Positions 7,674 through 15,577 of a DNA stretch of 21,698 bases are shown one piece after another (position 1 is the first letter of the stretch; every line of letters begins with the position of its first letter). The notes under the pieces are model-generated. The model ran no database searches. It had not been told where the DNA came from and saw nothing but the letters and a program-made list of their open reading frames with translations. The position numbers and the translations under genes are program-made. Origin of the DNA: DASVBJ01 sp036375895 (lineage in GTDB: Bacteria; Actinomycetota; Actinomycetes; JACCUZ01); NCBI GenBank assembly GCA_036375895.1, contig DASVBJ010000034.1, forward strand, positions 1 to 21,698, in the 5' to 3' direction.

Positions 7674-8366
7674 TCAGCCGAGACGGGGCGTCACCGCGCA
7701 GGCCGCGATCTCGGCCTCGAACGGCAGCGCGTCCGGCGACAGGGCCGCGGCCTTGACGAGGGCGTCGCGGGAGGCGGCCGTCATCCGGCGCATGTGGTGG
7801 CGGCGGCAGAGCACCTCGTAGCCGACCACGTCGCCGGACGCGGTGTCGCCGACGACGACCTGCTCACCCTCGACGACCATCACCCCGTTGACGGTCCGGG
7901 CGTTGTGCGTCGCCCGCGCCCCGCACCAGCACAGCGCCTCGACCTGCAGCACCTGCACCCGGTCGGCGAGCTCGATGAGCCGCTGCGAGCCGGGGAAGAG
8001 CCGGGTCCGGAAGTCCGCGCTGATGCCGAACGCGAACACGTCCACCCCGAGCTCGTCGACCACGCGGGCGAGCTGCTCGACCTGCGCCGGCGAGTAGAAC
8101 TGCGCCTCGTCGCAGATGAGGTAGTCGACCCGCCGCCCGGCCATCCGCTCGGCCACCACCGCGTCCCAGAAGTCGACCCCGTCGGTCACCTCGACGGCCA
8201 GCGTCTTGAGCCCGAGCCGACTGGACAGGATGGAGTCCCCGGCCCGGTCGAGCTTGGTGAAGATGAGCCCGACCCGCCCGCGCTGGCGGTGGTTGTGATC
8301 CATCTGCAGCGCGAGGGTGGACTTGCCGCAGTCCATGGTTCCGGAGAAGAAGACGAGCTCGGCCAT
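7674..8366 (-). CDS. tdk: Thymidine kinase (type II)
   Basis: About 230 residues. Phosphorylates thymidine to dTMP with ATP (pyrimidine salvage). The P-loop GTMDCGKST is at residues 9-17. The Walker-B-like/catalytic segment is LICDEAQFYSP. The lasso/zinc region is represented by CWCGARATHNARTVNG and the later CRRHH. I chose ATG 8366, which gives the family-typical MAELVFFSG opening; a GTG four codons upstream (8378) is possible but is almost fused to the GAAAGG site. It is the last gene of a minus-strand run (patA-like, DUF5998-like, phosphatase, tdk), with a 97-base gap from the phosphatase gene, so it may also have its own promoter. The C-terminal extension past the zinc site is longer than in E. 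coli Tdk. Confidence 0.95.
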   Translation of the reverse strand: MAELVFFSGTMDCGKSTLALQMDHNHRQRGRVGLIFTKLDRAGDSILSSRLGLKTLAVEVTDGVDFWDAVVAERMAGRRVDYLICDEAQFYSPAQVEQLARVVDELGVDVFAFGISADFRTRLFPGSQRLIELADRVQVLQVEALCWCGARATHNARTVNGVMVVEGEQVVVGDTASGDVVGYEVLCRRHHMRRMTAASRDALVKAAALSPDALPFEAEIAACAVTPRLG

Positions 8367-8463
8367 GGTTGTGGGCACGCCTTTCGTGAGCGCGTACGAC
8401 GGGGACGGTCACCCCATCTTGCCAAACCACCCGCCCCGGAGCGCTCGCACGCGCCGACAGCCG

Positions 8464-9648
8464 TCAGCCTCGCGGGGCGACGAGCAGCGGCACGTCCAGC
8501 TCGGCCGGGGTCAACGAGCCGTGCAGGCCGACCAGGGCGAGCACCTCGGGCCGGGCCCGGCGGGAGTCGAAGACGGCCACCGGACCCCGCGCGGCGACCA
8601 CGACGTCGCCGATCCGCGGCAGCACCACGTCGGCCACCTGCGGCCCGAACCAGCCGGCGGCCACCGCCTCGTCGCGGGACAGGACCCAGGCGGTGTCGCC
8701 GAGCGTCTCCCGCCAGGCCGCCAGCACCTCGTCGGCCGCACCATCGACCGTGTGCACGTAGACCGCCCGCGGCTCCCCCGCGATGAGCCGGACTCCCGCG
8801 TCCAGCACCGGGGTGGTGGCGAGATCCCACCGGCCGTCCGGCGGGACGTCGACCATGCCGTGGTCGGCGGTGACGAGCAGCACGGCGTCCTCGGGCAGCG
8901 CCGCCGCGAGCTGGGCCGCCAGCAGGTCGACGTGCGCGAGCTGGTAGCGCCAGGCCGGCGACGCGCAGCCGACCCGGTGGCCGGTGGCGTCGAGGTCGCC
9001 GTAGTAGACGTAGACGAGCGACCGGTCGCCCTCGCGCAGCGCCGCCCGCGCCGCCAGGACCCGTTCGCCCGCCGACTCGGCCCCGGCGTGCCGACCACCC
9101 CGCAGGCCGGCCAGCGTCAGCCCGGTGCCGTCGAGCTTGCGCGGGCCGATCCGGGTGACCGCCACACCGGCCGCCGCCGCCCGCTCGAAAGCCGTCTGGC
9201 GCGGCTGCAGGAGCACCGGGTCGACGTCGCGGTCCCAGGTCAGGCAGTTCATCACCCGGTCGATGGCCGGCACGAACATCTCATAGCCGAGCATGCCGTG
9301 GACGCCGGGCGGCAGGCCGGTGCCGAGCGACGGCAGGCTCGTCGCGGTCGTCGACGGGAAGCCGGCCGTGAGCCCCACACCGGTGTCGAGCAGGGAGCCG
9401 AGGAACGGCGCCACGTCCCGGTGCTGCCGCAGCAGCTCGAGACCCAGCCCGTCGACCAGCAGGACGCAGACGCGGTCGGCGGGCGGCAGGGCCAGCGCGG
9501 GCGGACCGTCCGGCGTGTGGACACCGAGACCGTGCAGCACCGACGGCAGGAGGTCGGCGAGCGACCCCCCGCCGTAGCGGGGCACCGGCAGCTGCCCGTC
9601 CGGGCCCGCCTCGACCGGCACCGCCTCCTCGGCGCCGCCGGACCTCAC
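8464..9648 (-). CDS. Alkaline-phosphatase-superfamily phosphodiesterase
   Basis: A 394-residue protein of the nucleotide pyrophosphatase/phosphodiesterase branch of the alkaline phosphatase superfamily. Metal-ligand and nucleophile motifs appear in order: the Asp of VLLVDGLG, the Thr nucleophile region in PSTTATSLPSLGTG, the mid-protein YYGDLDATGH, and TADHGM near residue 260. There is no signal peptide, so it is cytoplasmic. Its GTG start overlaps the stop of the upstream DUF5998-like gene as GTGA, indicating translational coupling. The same phosphatase is usually found beside thymidine kinase and the GNAT/acyl-CoA ligase in actinomycetes. The exact phosphodiester or nucleotide substrate is not known. 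Confidence 0.92.
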   Translation of the reverse strand: MRSGGAEEAVPVEAGPDGQLPVPRYGGGSLADLLPSVLHGLGVHTPDGPPALALPPADRVCVLLVDGLGLELLRQHRDVAPFLGSLLDTGVGLTAGFPSTTATSLPSLGTGLPPGVHGMLGYEMFVPAIDRVMNCLTWDRDVDPVLLQPRQTAFERAAAAGVAVTRIGPRKLDGTGLTLAGLRGGRHAGAESAGERVLAARAALREGDRSLVYVYYGDLDATGHRVGCASPAWRYQLAHVDLLAAQLAAALPEDAVLLVTADHGMVDVPPDGRWDLATTPVLDAGVRLIAGEPRAVYVHTVDGAADEVLAAWRETLGDTAWVLSRDEAVAAGWFGPQVADVVLPRIGDVVVAARGPVAVFDSRRARPEVLALVGLHGSLTPAELDVPLLVAPRG

Positions 9649-10214
9649 CTGGCGGTGGCGCGCGACAGGGCCGCGGCGAACCCGAGCATCCGCTGCACCG
9701 CCTCGGCGCCCTCCGCGGCCTCGCTCACCCGCAGCGCGATGTCGTCGGCGGAGGCCGTGCCGGTGTAGCCGTGGTCGGCCTCGCAGTCGGGGTCGGAGCA
9801 GCCGGCGGGCTCGAGGTCGAGCCGGCTCACCGCGCCCCAGCCGATGGTCACCGTGACCTCCTGGGGCAGCCCGCCGCGATAGCGCATCGGGTCGGTGATC
9901 ACGCGGTTGACGACCACCGAGCGCACCGCCGACAGCGGCACGGCCTCGGTCGACGCGGTCACGAACGGCGCCGGCGTCATCGGGTCGGCGGGGTGGTCGT
10001 CGGCGTGGCCCAGCACCAGGCGGCTCGGTGTCAGCACCAGCACGGTGACGTGCCGGCGCACCTCGTCGGAGTCGAAGGTCGTCTCCTGGTGTACGACGAA
10101 GGCGTCCACCGGCTCCCCCGCCACGGCCGCGTCGACCGTGTCGGCCACGAGCTCTGGGTAGTAGCCGGCGTGGTCGATCGCCGCGCGCAGCCCGGCCAGG
10201 GTGGTGTCCGCCAT
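9645..10214 (-). CDS. DUF5998-like protein
   Basis: A 189-residue protein starting at ATG 10214. The long open frame continues upstream only as a shadow of the acyl-CoA ligase gene. It matches my recollection of the actinobacterial DUF5998 family: an N-terminal helix (LAGLRAAIDHAGYYPELV), a beta-rich middle with VLVLTPSRLVLGHADD, and a Cys/Asp/His cluster CSDPDCEADHGYTGT before the C-terminal helices. The CxxxxC...H cluster might bind a metal. The beta-rich part resembles a PH-like fold, but this is a guess. The gene starts 59 bases after the ligase gene ends, and its stop overlaps the phosphatase start by 4 bases. Function unknown. Confidence 0.82.
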   Translation of the reverse strand: MADTTLAGLRAAIDHAGYYPELVADTVDAAVAGEPVDAFVVHQETTFDSDEVRRHVTVLVLTPSRLVLGHADDHPADPMTPAPFVTASTEAVPLSAVRSVVVNRVITDPMRYRGGLPQEVTVTIGWGAVSRLDLEPAGCSDPDCEADHGYTGTASADDIALRVSEAAEGAEAVQRMLGFAAALSRATAR

Positions 10215-10273
10215 GGGCTCATCCTCGCACCTGCGCGGCACCCACCGTCGAGACACCCACAGGACCGCGGGTG

Positions 10274-12913
10274 CTACCCGGGCAGCGCCCGCGGCCCCCT
10301 GTCGGTGCGCGCCGCGGGCCGGGCCAGTCGACCCGACGCGGCGAGCACGCTGACCCCCGACGGGGACACCTGGACAGGGTTCAGCTCGAGCGCGGCGACC
10401 TCGGACAGGTCGTCGGCCAGGTGAGCCACCCGGGCGAGCAGGTCCTCGAGGGCCGCGACGTCGACGAACTCGGCCCCGCGGTGACCGAAGAGCAGCGGCG
10501 CCGCGCGGACCGTGCGCACCAGGTCGCGGACGTCGAGGTCGGTGAGCGGCGGGATGCGGTAGGCCCGGTCCCCCAGCAGCTCGGTGGCCACCCCACCCAG
10601 CCCGAACGAGACCACGGGCCCGAACAGCGGGTCCTCCACCGAGCCGACGACGGTGGCCACGCCGGTCGGGGCCATCCGCTGCAGGACGAAGTGCTCGGCC
10701 GCGGCCGGCCCCAGCCGCCGCGACATCCCGGCGAACGCCGCCCGCACCTCCCGCCGGTTGTTGATGTTGAGCACCACCCCGCCGAGGTCGCTGCGGTGGC
10801 GCAGGTGCGGGGCCAGCGTCTTCAAGGCCACCGGGTAGCCCAGCCGGTCGGCGGCCTCGACCACCTGGGCGGCGTCGGTCACCGGGACGGTCGGCCACAG
10901 CTCGATGCCGTAGCAGCCGAGCAGGCGGGTCAGCGTCTGCTGGTCGAGCTCGACGTACTCCTCGTCGCCCAGCGCCTCGGCCACGACCGCACGCGCCCCG
11001 ACCACGTCGATGCCCGGCGGCTCGATGCTCCGGCCCGCCGGCGTCGCGCGCCACCGCGCGTAGTCGGTGACGGCGGCGAGCGCGCGCACGGCGTCCTCCG
11101 GCGTCGGGTACGACGGGACGGCGTGCGGCCCCCGCGCCGGCCGCAGCACCTCGGGCACCCCGCGCATGCCGAGGAACGTCGAGACCACCGTCTTGCTGCC
11201 GCGGCTCGCGGCGGCGGCCAGCACCTGGGCGACCTCCTCGTCGCGGGTCCGCAGCGGCGGGATGAACAGCGCGACCACCGAGTCGACGCCGGGGTCGTCG
11301 AAGACGGCCGCCAGAGCCGACCGGAAATCGGCGGCCGTCGCCTCGGCACCCAGGTCCAGCGGCTCCCCCACCAGCTCCAGCCCGGCCTCCTCGCACGCGT
11401 CGGCGGCCAGCACCCCCAGGGCGGCGGAGTTGCCGAGGATCGCGACCCGCCGCCCGGTCGGCAGCGGCTGGTGCGCCACCAGCTGCCCGACGTCGAAGAG
11501 CTGGTGGATGCTCTCGACGCGGATCACGCCGGCCTGGCGGAACAGCGCCTCGATGGCGGCCGCCGGCGCGCTGGTCTCCCGTACGACGTGCCCGTGCGGC
11601 GCGCCGCGGCGGGACCGGCCGGACTTCACGACCACCACCGGCTTGCGCCGCGCGAGTCGTCGCGCCAGCCGGCTGAACTTGCGGGGGTTGCCGATCGACT
11701 CGAGATAGAGCATGACCGCGTCGGTCGCGGGATCCTCCTCCCAGTACTGCATGAGGTCGTTGCCGCTGACGTCGACGCGGTTGCCGGCGGAGACGAACGT
11801 CGAGAGGCCGAGGCCCCGGCGTACGACGTTGTCGAGCAACGCGACGCCGAGCGCCCCCGACTGGGAGAAGAAGCCGACCCGCCCGCGCTGCGGCATCACC
11901 GGCGAGAGCGAGGCGTTGAGCGAGACGTCGCCTTCGGTGTTGATGACCCCGAACGAGCTGGGCCCGATGACCCGCATGCCGTTCGCCCGCGCCAGCCGCA
12001 CGAGGCGGCGCTGGCGCTCGCGCCCCTCCTCCCCCGTCTCGGCGTACCCCGACGACAGCACCACCAGCCCGAGGACGCCTTTGGCCGCGCAGTCCTCGAC
12101 CACGGCCTCCACGTCGGCGGCCGGCACCGCGACGACGGCGAGCTCGACCCCTCCGGGAACGTCGCGCACCGAGGGGTACGCCGTGACGCCGGCCACCTCC
12201 GTGGCCCGCGGGTTCACGGCGTACACCTCGCCCTTGAAACGGCCGTCGAGCAGGTGGCGCAACACCGTGTGCCCGATCGAGTGCGGCGACCGGCTCACCC
12301 CGACGACGGCCACCGAGGCCGGTCGGAGCAGCCGTTCCACCGACCGCGACTCGGCCCGGTGCTCGCGGGCCTGACGCACCTCGATGGACGTCTCGGTCGG
12401 CTCGAGACCGAACTCCAGGCGCACCACGCCGTCCTCGTACTCGTGCTGGACGACGTAGCCGGCCTCCTCGAAGACGTGCAGCATCTTGCGGTTGGCCGGG
12501 AGCACGTCGGCGATGAAGCGGGAGATGCCCCGCTCGCGCGCCGCGGCCGCGATGTGCTCGAGGAAGACCGACCCCAGGCCGCGCCCCTGGTGCGCGTCCT
12601 CGATGTTGAACGCCACCTCGGCCTCATCCGGGCCCACCCGGTCGTAGCGGACGACCCCGATCATCTCGTCGCCGACGAGCGCGATCAGCGCCACCCGGTC
12701 GACGTGGTCGACCACGGTGAACCGCTCGACGTCGCGCGGGGAGAGCTCCCGGTAGAGCGAGAAGAAGCGGAAGTAGATGGTCTCGTCGGACAGGCGCCCC
12801 TGGAAGCGCACGAGGCGGTCCGCGTCGTCGGGCCGGATGGGGCGCAGGTGCGCGGTGCCGCCGTCGCGCAGCACGACGTCGGCCTCCCAGTGCGCGGGAT
12901 AGGGGCGGTCCAC
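10274..12913 (-). CDS. GNAT acetyltransferase-acyl-CoA ligase fusion (PatA-type)
   Basis: An 879-residue fusion. Residues about 12-180 are a GNAT acetyltransferase with the acetyl-CoA loop QGRGLGSVFLEHI. About 190-320 is a CoA-binding Rossmann domain starting SVAVVGVSRSPHSIG. About 325-480 is the succinyl-CoA-ligase-like domain with FFSQSGALGVALLDN. About 640-870 is an ATP-grasp domain (VALKTLAPHLRHRSDLGGV). A GNAT at the N terminus is the arrangement of Streptomyces PatA, which acetylates a lysine of acetyl-CoA synthetase and other AMP-forming ligases; Salmonella Pat has the reverse order. The canonical SHTG phosphohistidine motif is not seen where expected (the region around residues 440-452 reads GHVVRETSAP), so the ligase half may be only a ligand sensor. 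The start GTG 12913 lies 7 bases from a TAGCCT box. Confidence 0.93.
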   Translation of the reverse strand: MDRPYPAHWEADVVLRDGGTAHLRPIRPDDADRLVRFQGRLSDETIYFRFFSLYRELSPRDVERFTVVDHVDRVALIALVGDEMIGVVRYDRVGPDEAEVAFNIEDAHQGRGLGSVFLEHIAAAARERGISRFIADVLPANRKMLHVFEEAGYVVQHEYEDGVVRLEFGLEPTETSIEVRQAREHRAESRSVERLLRPASVAVVGVSRSPHSIGHTVLRHLLDGRFKGEVYAVNPRATEVAGVTAYPSVRDVPGGVELAVVAVPAADVEAVVEDCAAKGVLGLVVLSSGYAETGEEGRERQRRLVRLARANGMRVIGPSSFGVINTEGDVSLNASLSPVMPQRGRVGFFSQSGALGVALLDNVVRRGLGLSTFVSAGNRVDVSGNDLMQYWEEDPATDAVMLYLESIGNPRKFSRLARRLARRKPVVVVKSGRSRRGAPHGHVVRETSAPAAAIEALFRQAGVIRVESIHQLFDVGQLVAHQPLPTGRRVAILGNSAALGVLAADACEEAGLELVGEPLDLGAEATAADFRSALAAVFDDPGVDSVVALFIPPLRTRDEEVAQVLAAAASRGSKTVVSTFLGMRGVPEVLRPARGPHAVPSYPTPEDAVRALAAVTDYARWRATPAGRSIEPPGIDVVGARAVVAEALGDEEYVELDQQTLTRLLGCYGIELWPTVPVTDAAQVVEAADRLGYPVALKTLAPHLRHRSDLGGVVLNINNRREVRAAFAGMSRRLGPAAAEHFVLQRMAPTGVATVVGSVEDPLFGPVVSFGLGGVATELLGDRAYRIPPLTDLDVRDLVRTVRAAPLLFGHRGAEFVDVAALEDLLARVAHLADDLSEVAALELNPVQVSPSGVSVLAASGRLARPAARTDRGPRALPG

Positions 12914-12920
12914 GCAGCCG

Positions 12921-12926
12921 AGGCTA
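12921..12926 (-). promoter_or_regulatory. Putative -10 box, leaderless patA-like gene
   Basis: On the minus strand TAGCCT (TANNNT type) lies exactly 7 bases before GTG 12913, placing the expected transcription start on or beside the start codon. No Shine-Dalgarno sequence precedes this GTG. No clear -35 box is seen. Confidence 0.4.
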
Positions 12927-12954
12927 ACGGGAGCGGGTCCCCGCGTGGCTCCAC

Positions 12955-12960
12955 TACCGT
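12955..12960 (+). promoter_or_regulatory. Putative -10 box, leaderless psuG
   Basis: TACCGT (TANNNT type) lies exactly 7 bases before GTG 12968, mirroring the arrangement on the other strand. With no convincing ribosome-binding site in the 7 bases, a leaderless mRNA is likely. The two -10 boxes are separated by only 28 bases, so the two promoters must overlap. Confidence 0.4.
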
Positions 12961-12967
12961 TCGGGGC

Positions 12968-13870
12968 GTGCTGACCGTCCTCCCCGAGATCGCCGAGGCG
13001 CTCGCCGCCGGCCGGCCGGTCGTGGCCCTCGAGTCCACGATCATCAGCCACGGCCTGCCCCGACCCGACAACCTGCGCATCGCCCGGGAGATCGAGGCGG
13101 CCGTGCGCGCGTGCGGCGCCGTGCCCGCGACGGTCGCGCTGGTCGGCGGGCAGGCGCGGATCGGGTTGGACGACGCGGCCCTGGAGCAGGTGGCGACCGG
13201 CGAGGACGTCGTGAAGGTCAGCACCCGCGACCTGGCGACGGTCGCGGCCCGCGGCGGGCACGGCGCCACGACCGTGGCCGCCACCGCACACCTCGCGGCG
13301 CTCGCCGGGATCGGTGTGTTCGCCACCGGCGGCCTCGGCGGCGTGCACCGGGAGGCGCGCGACACCTGGGACGAGTCGGCCGACCTCACCCAGCTCTCCA
13401 CGACCGGCGTCACGGTGGTCTGCTCCGGAGTCAAGTCGATCCTCGACGTGCCGGCGACCCTCGAGCGGCTGGAGACCCTGGGTGTCCCGGTCCTGGGCTA
13501 CCGGACGGAGGCCTTCCCCGGCTTCTACCTGACCGACTCGGGCCACCGGGTCGAGTGGCGGGTGGACACGCCCGCGGAGGTCGCGGCGGTGATGCGGGCG
13601 CGGGTCGGGCTCGGCACCGCCGACCGGGCGCTGGTGCTCGCCAACCCGCTGCCGGCGGACGAGCAGCTCGATCCGGGACTGCACGACCGGCTGCTGCGCT
13701 CCGGTCTGGCCGCCGCGGCGGCGGCCGGAGTCCGCGGCAAGGACGTCACACCGTTCCTGCTGGACTTCTTCCACCGCGAGAGCGGCGGGGCCAGCCTGGC
13801 GGCCAACGTCCGGATCATCCTGCGCAACGCCGCCCTCGCCGCGCAGGTCGCCGAGGCGGCCTGCGCATGA
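12968..13870 (+). CDS. psuG: Pseudouridine-5'-phosphate glycosidase
   Basis: A 300-residue enzyme that splits pseudouridine 5'-phosphate into uracil and ribose 5-phosphate (or the reverse). Key residues line up with those of the E. coli enzyme in identity and spacing: Glu22 in ALESTIISHG, Lys83 in VVKVSTRDL, Asp139 in ADLTQL and Lys156 in SGVKSILD. The glycine-rich FATGGLGGVHR, the YRTEAFPGFY segment and the C-terminal GKDVTPFLLDFF are also typical. It starts at GTG 12968, probably leaderless, and overlaps psuK by 4 bases (ATGA). Cytoplasmic; works with the next gene in salvage of modified nucleosides from RNA turnover. Confidence 0.95.
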   Translation: MLTVLPEIAEALAAGRPVVALESTIISHGLPRPDNLRIAREIEAAVRACGAVPATVALVGGQARIGLDDAALEQVATGEDVVKVSTRDLATVAARGGHGATTVAATAHLAALAGIGVFATGGLGGVHREARDTWDESADLTQLSTTGVTVVCSGVKSILDVPATLERLETLGVPVLGYRTEAFPGFYLTDSGHRVEWRVDTPAEVAAVMRARVGLGTADRALVLANPLPADEQLDPGLHDRLLRSGLAAAAAAGVRGKDVTPFLLDFFHRESGGASLAANVRIILRNAALAAQVAEAACA

Positions 13871-14793
13871 CGCACGGCCCGCTGGGCGCCGCCACGCTGC
13901 GCGCCGTCGTGATCGGGGACCTGATGGTCGACGTGCTGGCCGTCATGTCGCGGCCGCTCGCCCGCGGCAGCGACACCCCCTCGCGGGTCTCCACGCAGGG
14001 CGGCGGCTCCGCCGCCAACGTGGCGGCCTGGCTCGCGCGGCAACAGGTCCAGGCGACGTACGTCGGGCGGGTCGGCGACGACGCCCTCGGCCGCGAGGCC
14101 CTGGACTTGCTGGGCCGCGACGGCGTCGACGTGCGCGCCGCCGTGACCCCGGACCGCACGACGGGAACGTGCATCGTGCTGGTCGAGCCGGGCGGGGAGC
14201 GCTCGATGCTGCCCGACAGCGGCGCCAACGCCACCCTGTCGCCCGACGACCTGCCACTCGACCTCTTCCGGCCCGGCACCCACCTGCACCTCTCCGGCTA
14301 CACGCTGCTGAGCGACGGGCCGCGCGAGGCGGGGCTCACCGCGCTGGCCAGGGCGCGCGAGGCGGGAATGACGGTGTCCATCGACCCGTCGTCGGCCGCG
14401 CTGCTCCAGACCGCCGGGCCCGACCGGTTCCTGGAGTGGACCCGCGGCGTCGACCTGCTGATGCCCAACGAGGACGAGGCACGGGTGCTGACGGGGGTGT
14501 CCGACCCTCGGGAGGCGGCCGCGGCGCTGTCCACGTCGTACCGGGAGGTCGTCGTCAAGCTCGGCCAGCACGGCGCGCTCTGGCACGGCGGGTTCATCTC
14601 GGCCAGCGCACCGGCCGAACGGGTCGCGGAGGTCGTCGACACCACCGGCGCGGGCGACGCGTTCGCCGCCGGCTTCCTCGCCAGCTGGCTGCTGCACCCC
14701 GAGCCGGAGTCGGCGCTGGCCTCCGGCAACCGGCTCGCCGCGTCGGCCGTCACGCAGGTCGGCGCTCGACCCGTCGTCCTGCCGGCACCGTGA
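13867..14793 (+). CDS. psuK: PfkB-family kinase, probable pseudouridine kinase
   Basis: A 308-residue ribokinase-family protein. The N-terminal sugar-binding pattern is present (VVIGDLMVDVLAV, then GGGSAANVAAWLAR), and the C-terminal ATP/catalytic signature DTTGAGDAFAAGFLASW carries the catalytic base Asp264. Substrate assignment rests on context: the ATG overlaps the psuG stop, so the pair would phosphorylate pseudouridine and then cleave it. By sequence alone it could be another ribokinase or fructokinase relative. The length is normal for the family. The next gene overlaps its stop as GTGA, so three genes appear translationally coupled. Confidence 0.9.
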   Translation: MTHGPLGAATLRAVVIGDLMVDVLAVMSRPLARGSDTPSRVSTQGGGSAANVAAWLARQQVQATYVGRVGDDALGREALDLLGRDGVDVRAAVTPDRTTGTCIVLVEPGGERSMLPDSGANATLSPDDLPLDLFRPGTHLHLSGYTLLSDGPREAGLTALARAREAGMTVSIDPSSAALLQTAGPDRFLEWTRGVDLLMPNEDEARVLTGVSDPREAAAALSTSYREVVVKLGQHGALWHGGFISASAPAERVAEVVDTTGAGDAFAAGFLASWLLHPEPESALASGNRLAASAVTQVGARPVVLPAP

Positions 14794-15257
14794 CGCTCGA
14801 ACGCGCGCTGGCCGCGCTGGACGCCCTCGGCCTGCCGCACCGGGTCATCCGGCACGGGCCGGTGCGAAGCCTCGCCGAGGCCGCTGCGGCCCGCGGGGTG
14901 GAGCCGGCGGACGTCGTGAAGACGCTCGTCGTACGCCGGGCCGACGACGACTACGTGCTGGTGCTCGTGCCCGGGGACCGCACCATCGCGTGGCCCCGCC
15001 TGCGCGCGCTGCTGGGCGTCAGCCGGCTCTCGATGCCCGACGCGGCGACGGCGTTCGCGGCCACCGGCTACGAACGGGGCACGATCACGCCGTTCGGCGC
15101 GTCGCGGTCGTGGCCGGTCGTCGCCGACGAGCGGCTGCTGGGCCGGGAGGTCACGCTGGGCGCCGGCACGCACGGCGCCGCGGTCGCGGTGGACGCCGCC
15201 GCGATGGTGGCCGCGCTGGGCGCGATCGTGGCCGACGTGACGGACCCCGAGCCTTGA
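14790..15257 (+). CDS. YbaK/EbsC-type aminoacyl-tRNA deacylase
   Basis: A 155-residue protein of the YbaK/EbsC/ProX editing-domain family, which removes wrongly attached amino acids from tRNA (Cys-tRNA-Pro in YbaK). Seen are the helix SLAEAAAARGVEPADVVKTL with the conserved Lys, the strand LVLVPGDRTI and the signature GTITPFGA, followed by a Gly-rich LGAGTHGAAV segment. The GTG start overlaps the psuK stop by 4 bases. It is the third member of a coupled operon; a functional link with pseudouridine breakdown is not obvious beyond both concerning RNA. The exact tRNA substrate cannot be predicted. Confidence 0.9.
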   Translation: MTLERALAALDALGLPHRVIRHGPVRSLAEAAAARGVEPADVVKTLVVRRADDDYVLVLVPGDRTIAWPRLRALLGVSRLSMPDAATAFAATGYERGTITPFGASRSWPVVADERLLGREVTLGAGTHGAAVAVDAAAMVAALGAIVADVTDPEP

Positions 15258-15276
15258 CGGTCGGCCGCGGCAGGTC

Positions 15277-15290
15277 GGGCCGTTCGGCCC
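15277..15290. terminator. Short hairpin after the psuG operon
   Basis: GGGCC-GTTC-GGCCC forms a 5-bp GC stem with a 4-base loop, 19 bases after the deacylase stop. There is no T-tract. It could be a weak terminator or chance in such GC-rich DNA. Confidence 0.25.
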
Positions 15291-15328
15291 TGTGCCGCCC
15301 GCCGGGTCGCGCCCAGCCTGACCAGTAG

Positions 15329-15335
15329 AAGGGAG
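15329..15335 (+). promoter_or_regulatory. RBS of the small four-cysteine protein
   Basis: AAGGGAG, 11 bases before ATG 15347, is a good match to the ribosome-binding consensus. It supports translation of this short frame on the plus strand. Confidence 0.4.
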
Positions 15336-15346
15336 TTGCGGACGTC

Positions 15347-15577
15347 ATGGCAGAGGGTCGGGTCGACATCCTCGACCACCGCACCCGGCAGGTGCTCGGT
15401 CACTGTTACGGGCCAACCCTGGCGGGCGGGTGCCCCGGTGCGGGCGCCGACGGCGTCGTCCCTTGCGCGGGGCACTTGATCGCCTCGTTGGCGGGCGGCC
15501 CGGAGCACTGGATGGTGCGGGTGCCGCCGGGGTCGCGCCGCTGCCCGTTGGCCTGGGAGGACACCGCCGCCGGCTGA
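15347..15577 (+). CDS. Small four-cysteine protein, unknown
   Basis: A 76-residue frame with a good ribosome-binding site. Not recognised. It has four cysteines (20, 29, 40, 66) and several histidines, in contexts such as GHCYGPTLAGGC and VVPCAGHL, and a WMVRVPPGSRRCPLAWE tail. It has no signal peptide or membrane segment, so a small metal-binding or redox protein is possible. It overlaps by about 170 bases the C-terminal part of a minus-strand frame (15406-16188). The two frames share the same third-codon position, so GC3 bias cannot tell which is real in the overlap. Confidence 0.5.
   Translation: MAEGRVDILDHRTRQVLGHCYGPTLAGGCPGAGADGVVPCAGHLIASLAGGPEHWMVRVPPGSRRCPLAWEDTAAG

Noticed and set aside
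6777..8786. 669-residue plus-strand open frame
   Set aside because: It is a shadow across the double-VOC, thymidine kinase and phosphatase genes, with arginine/proline-rich low-complexity product and no motif.
9645..11396. N-terminal extension of the DUF5998-like gene to 583 residues
   Set aside because: The added part lies in another frame of the acyl-CoA ligase gene and is Gly/Arg/Ala-rich; the recognisable protein begins at ATG 10214.
10271..12967. Long plus-strand extension upstream of psuG
   Set aside because: It is antisense to the patA-like gene; the conserved PsuG sequence begins at GTG 12968.
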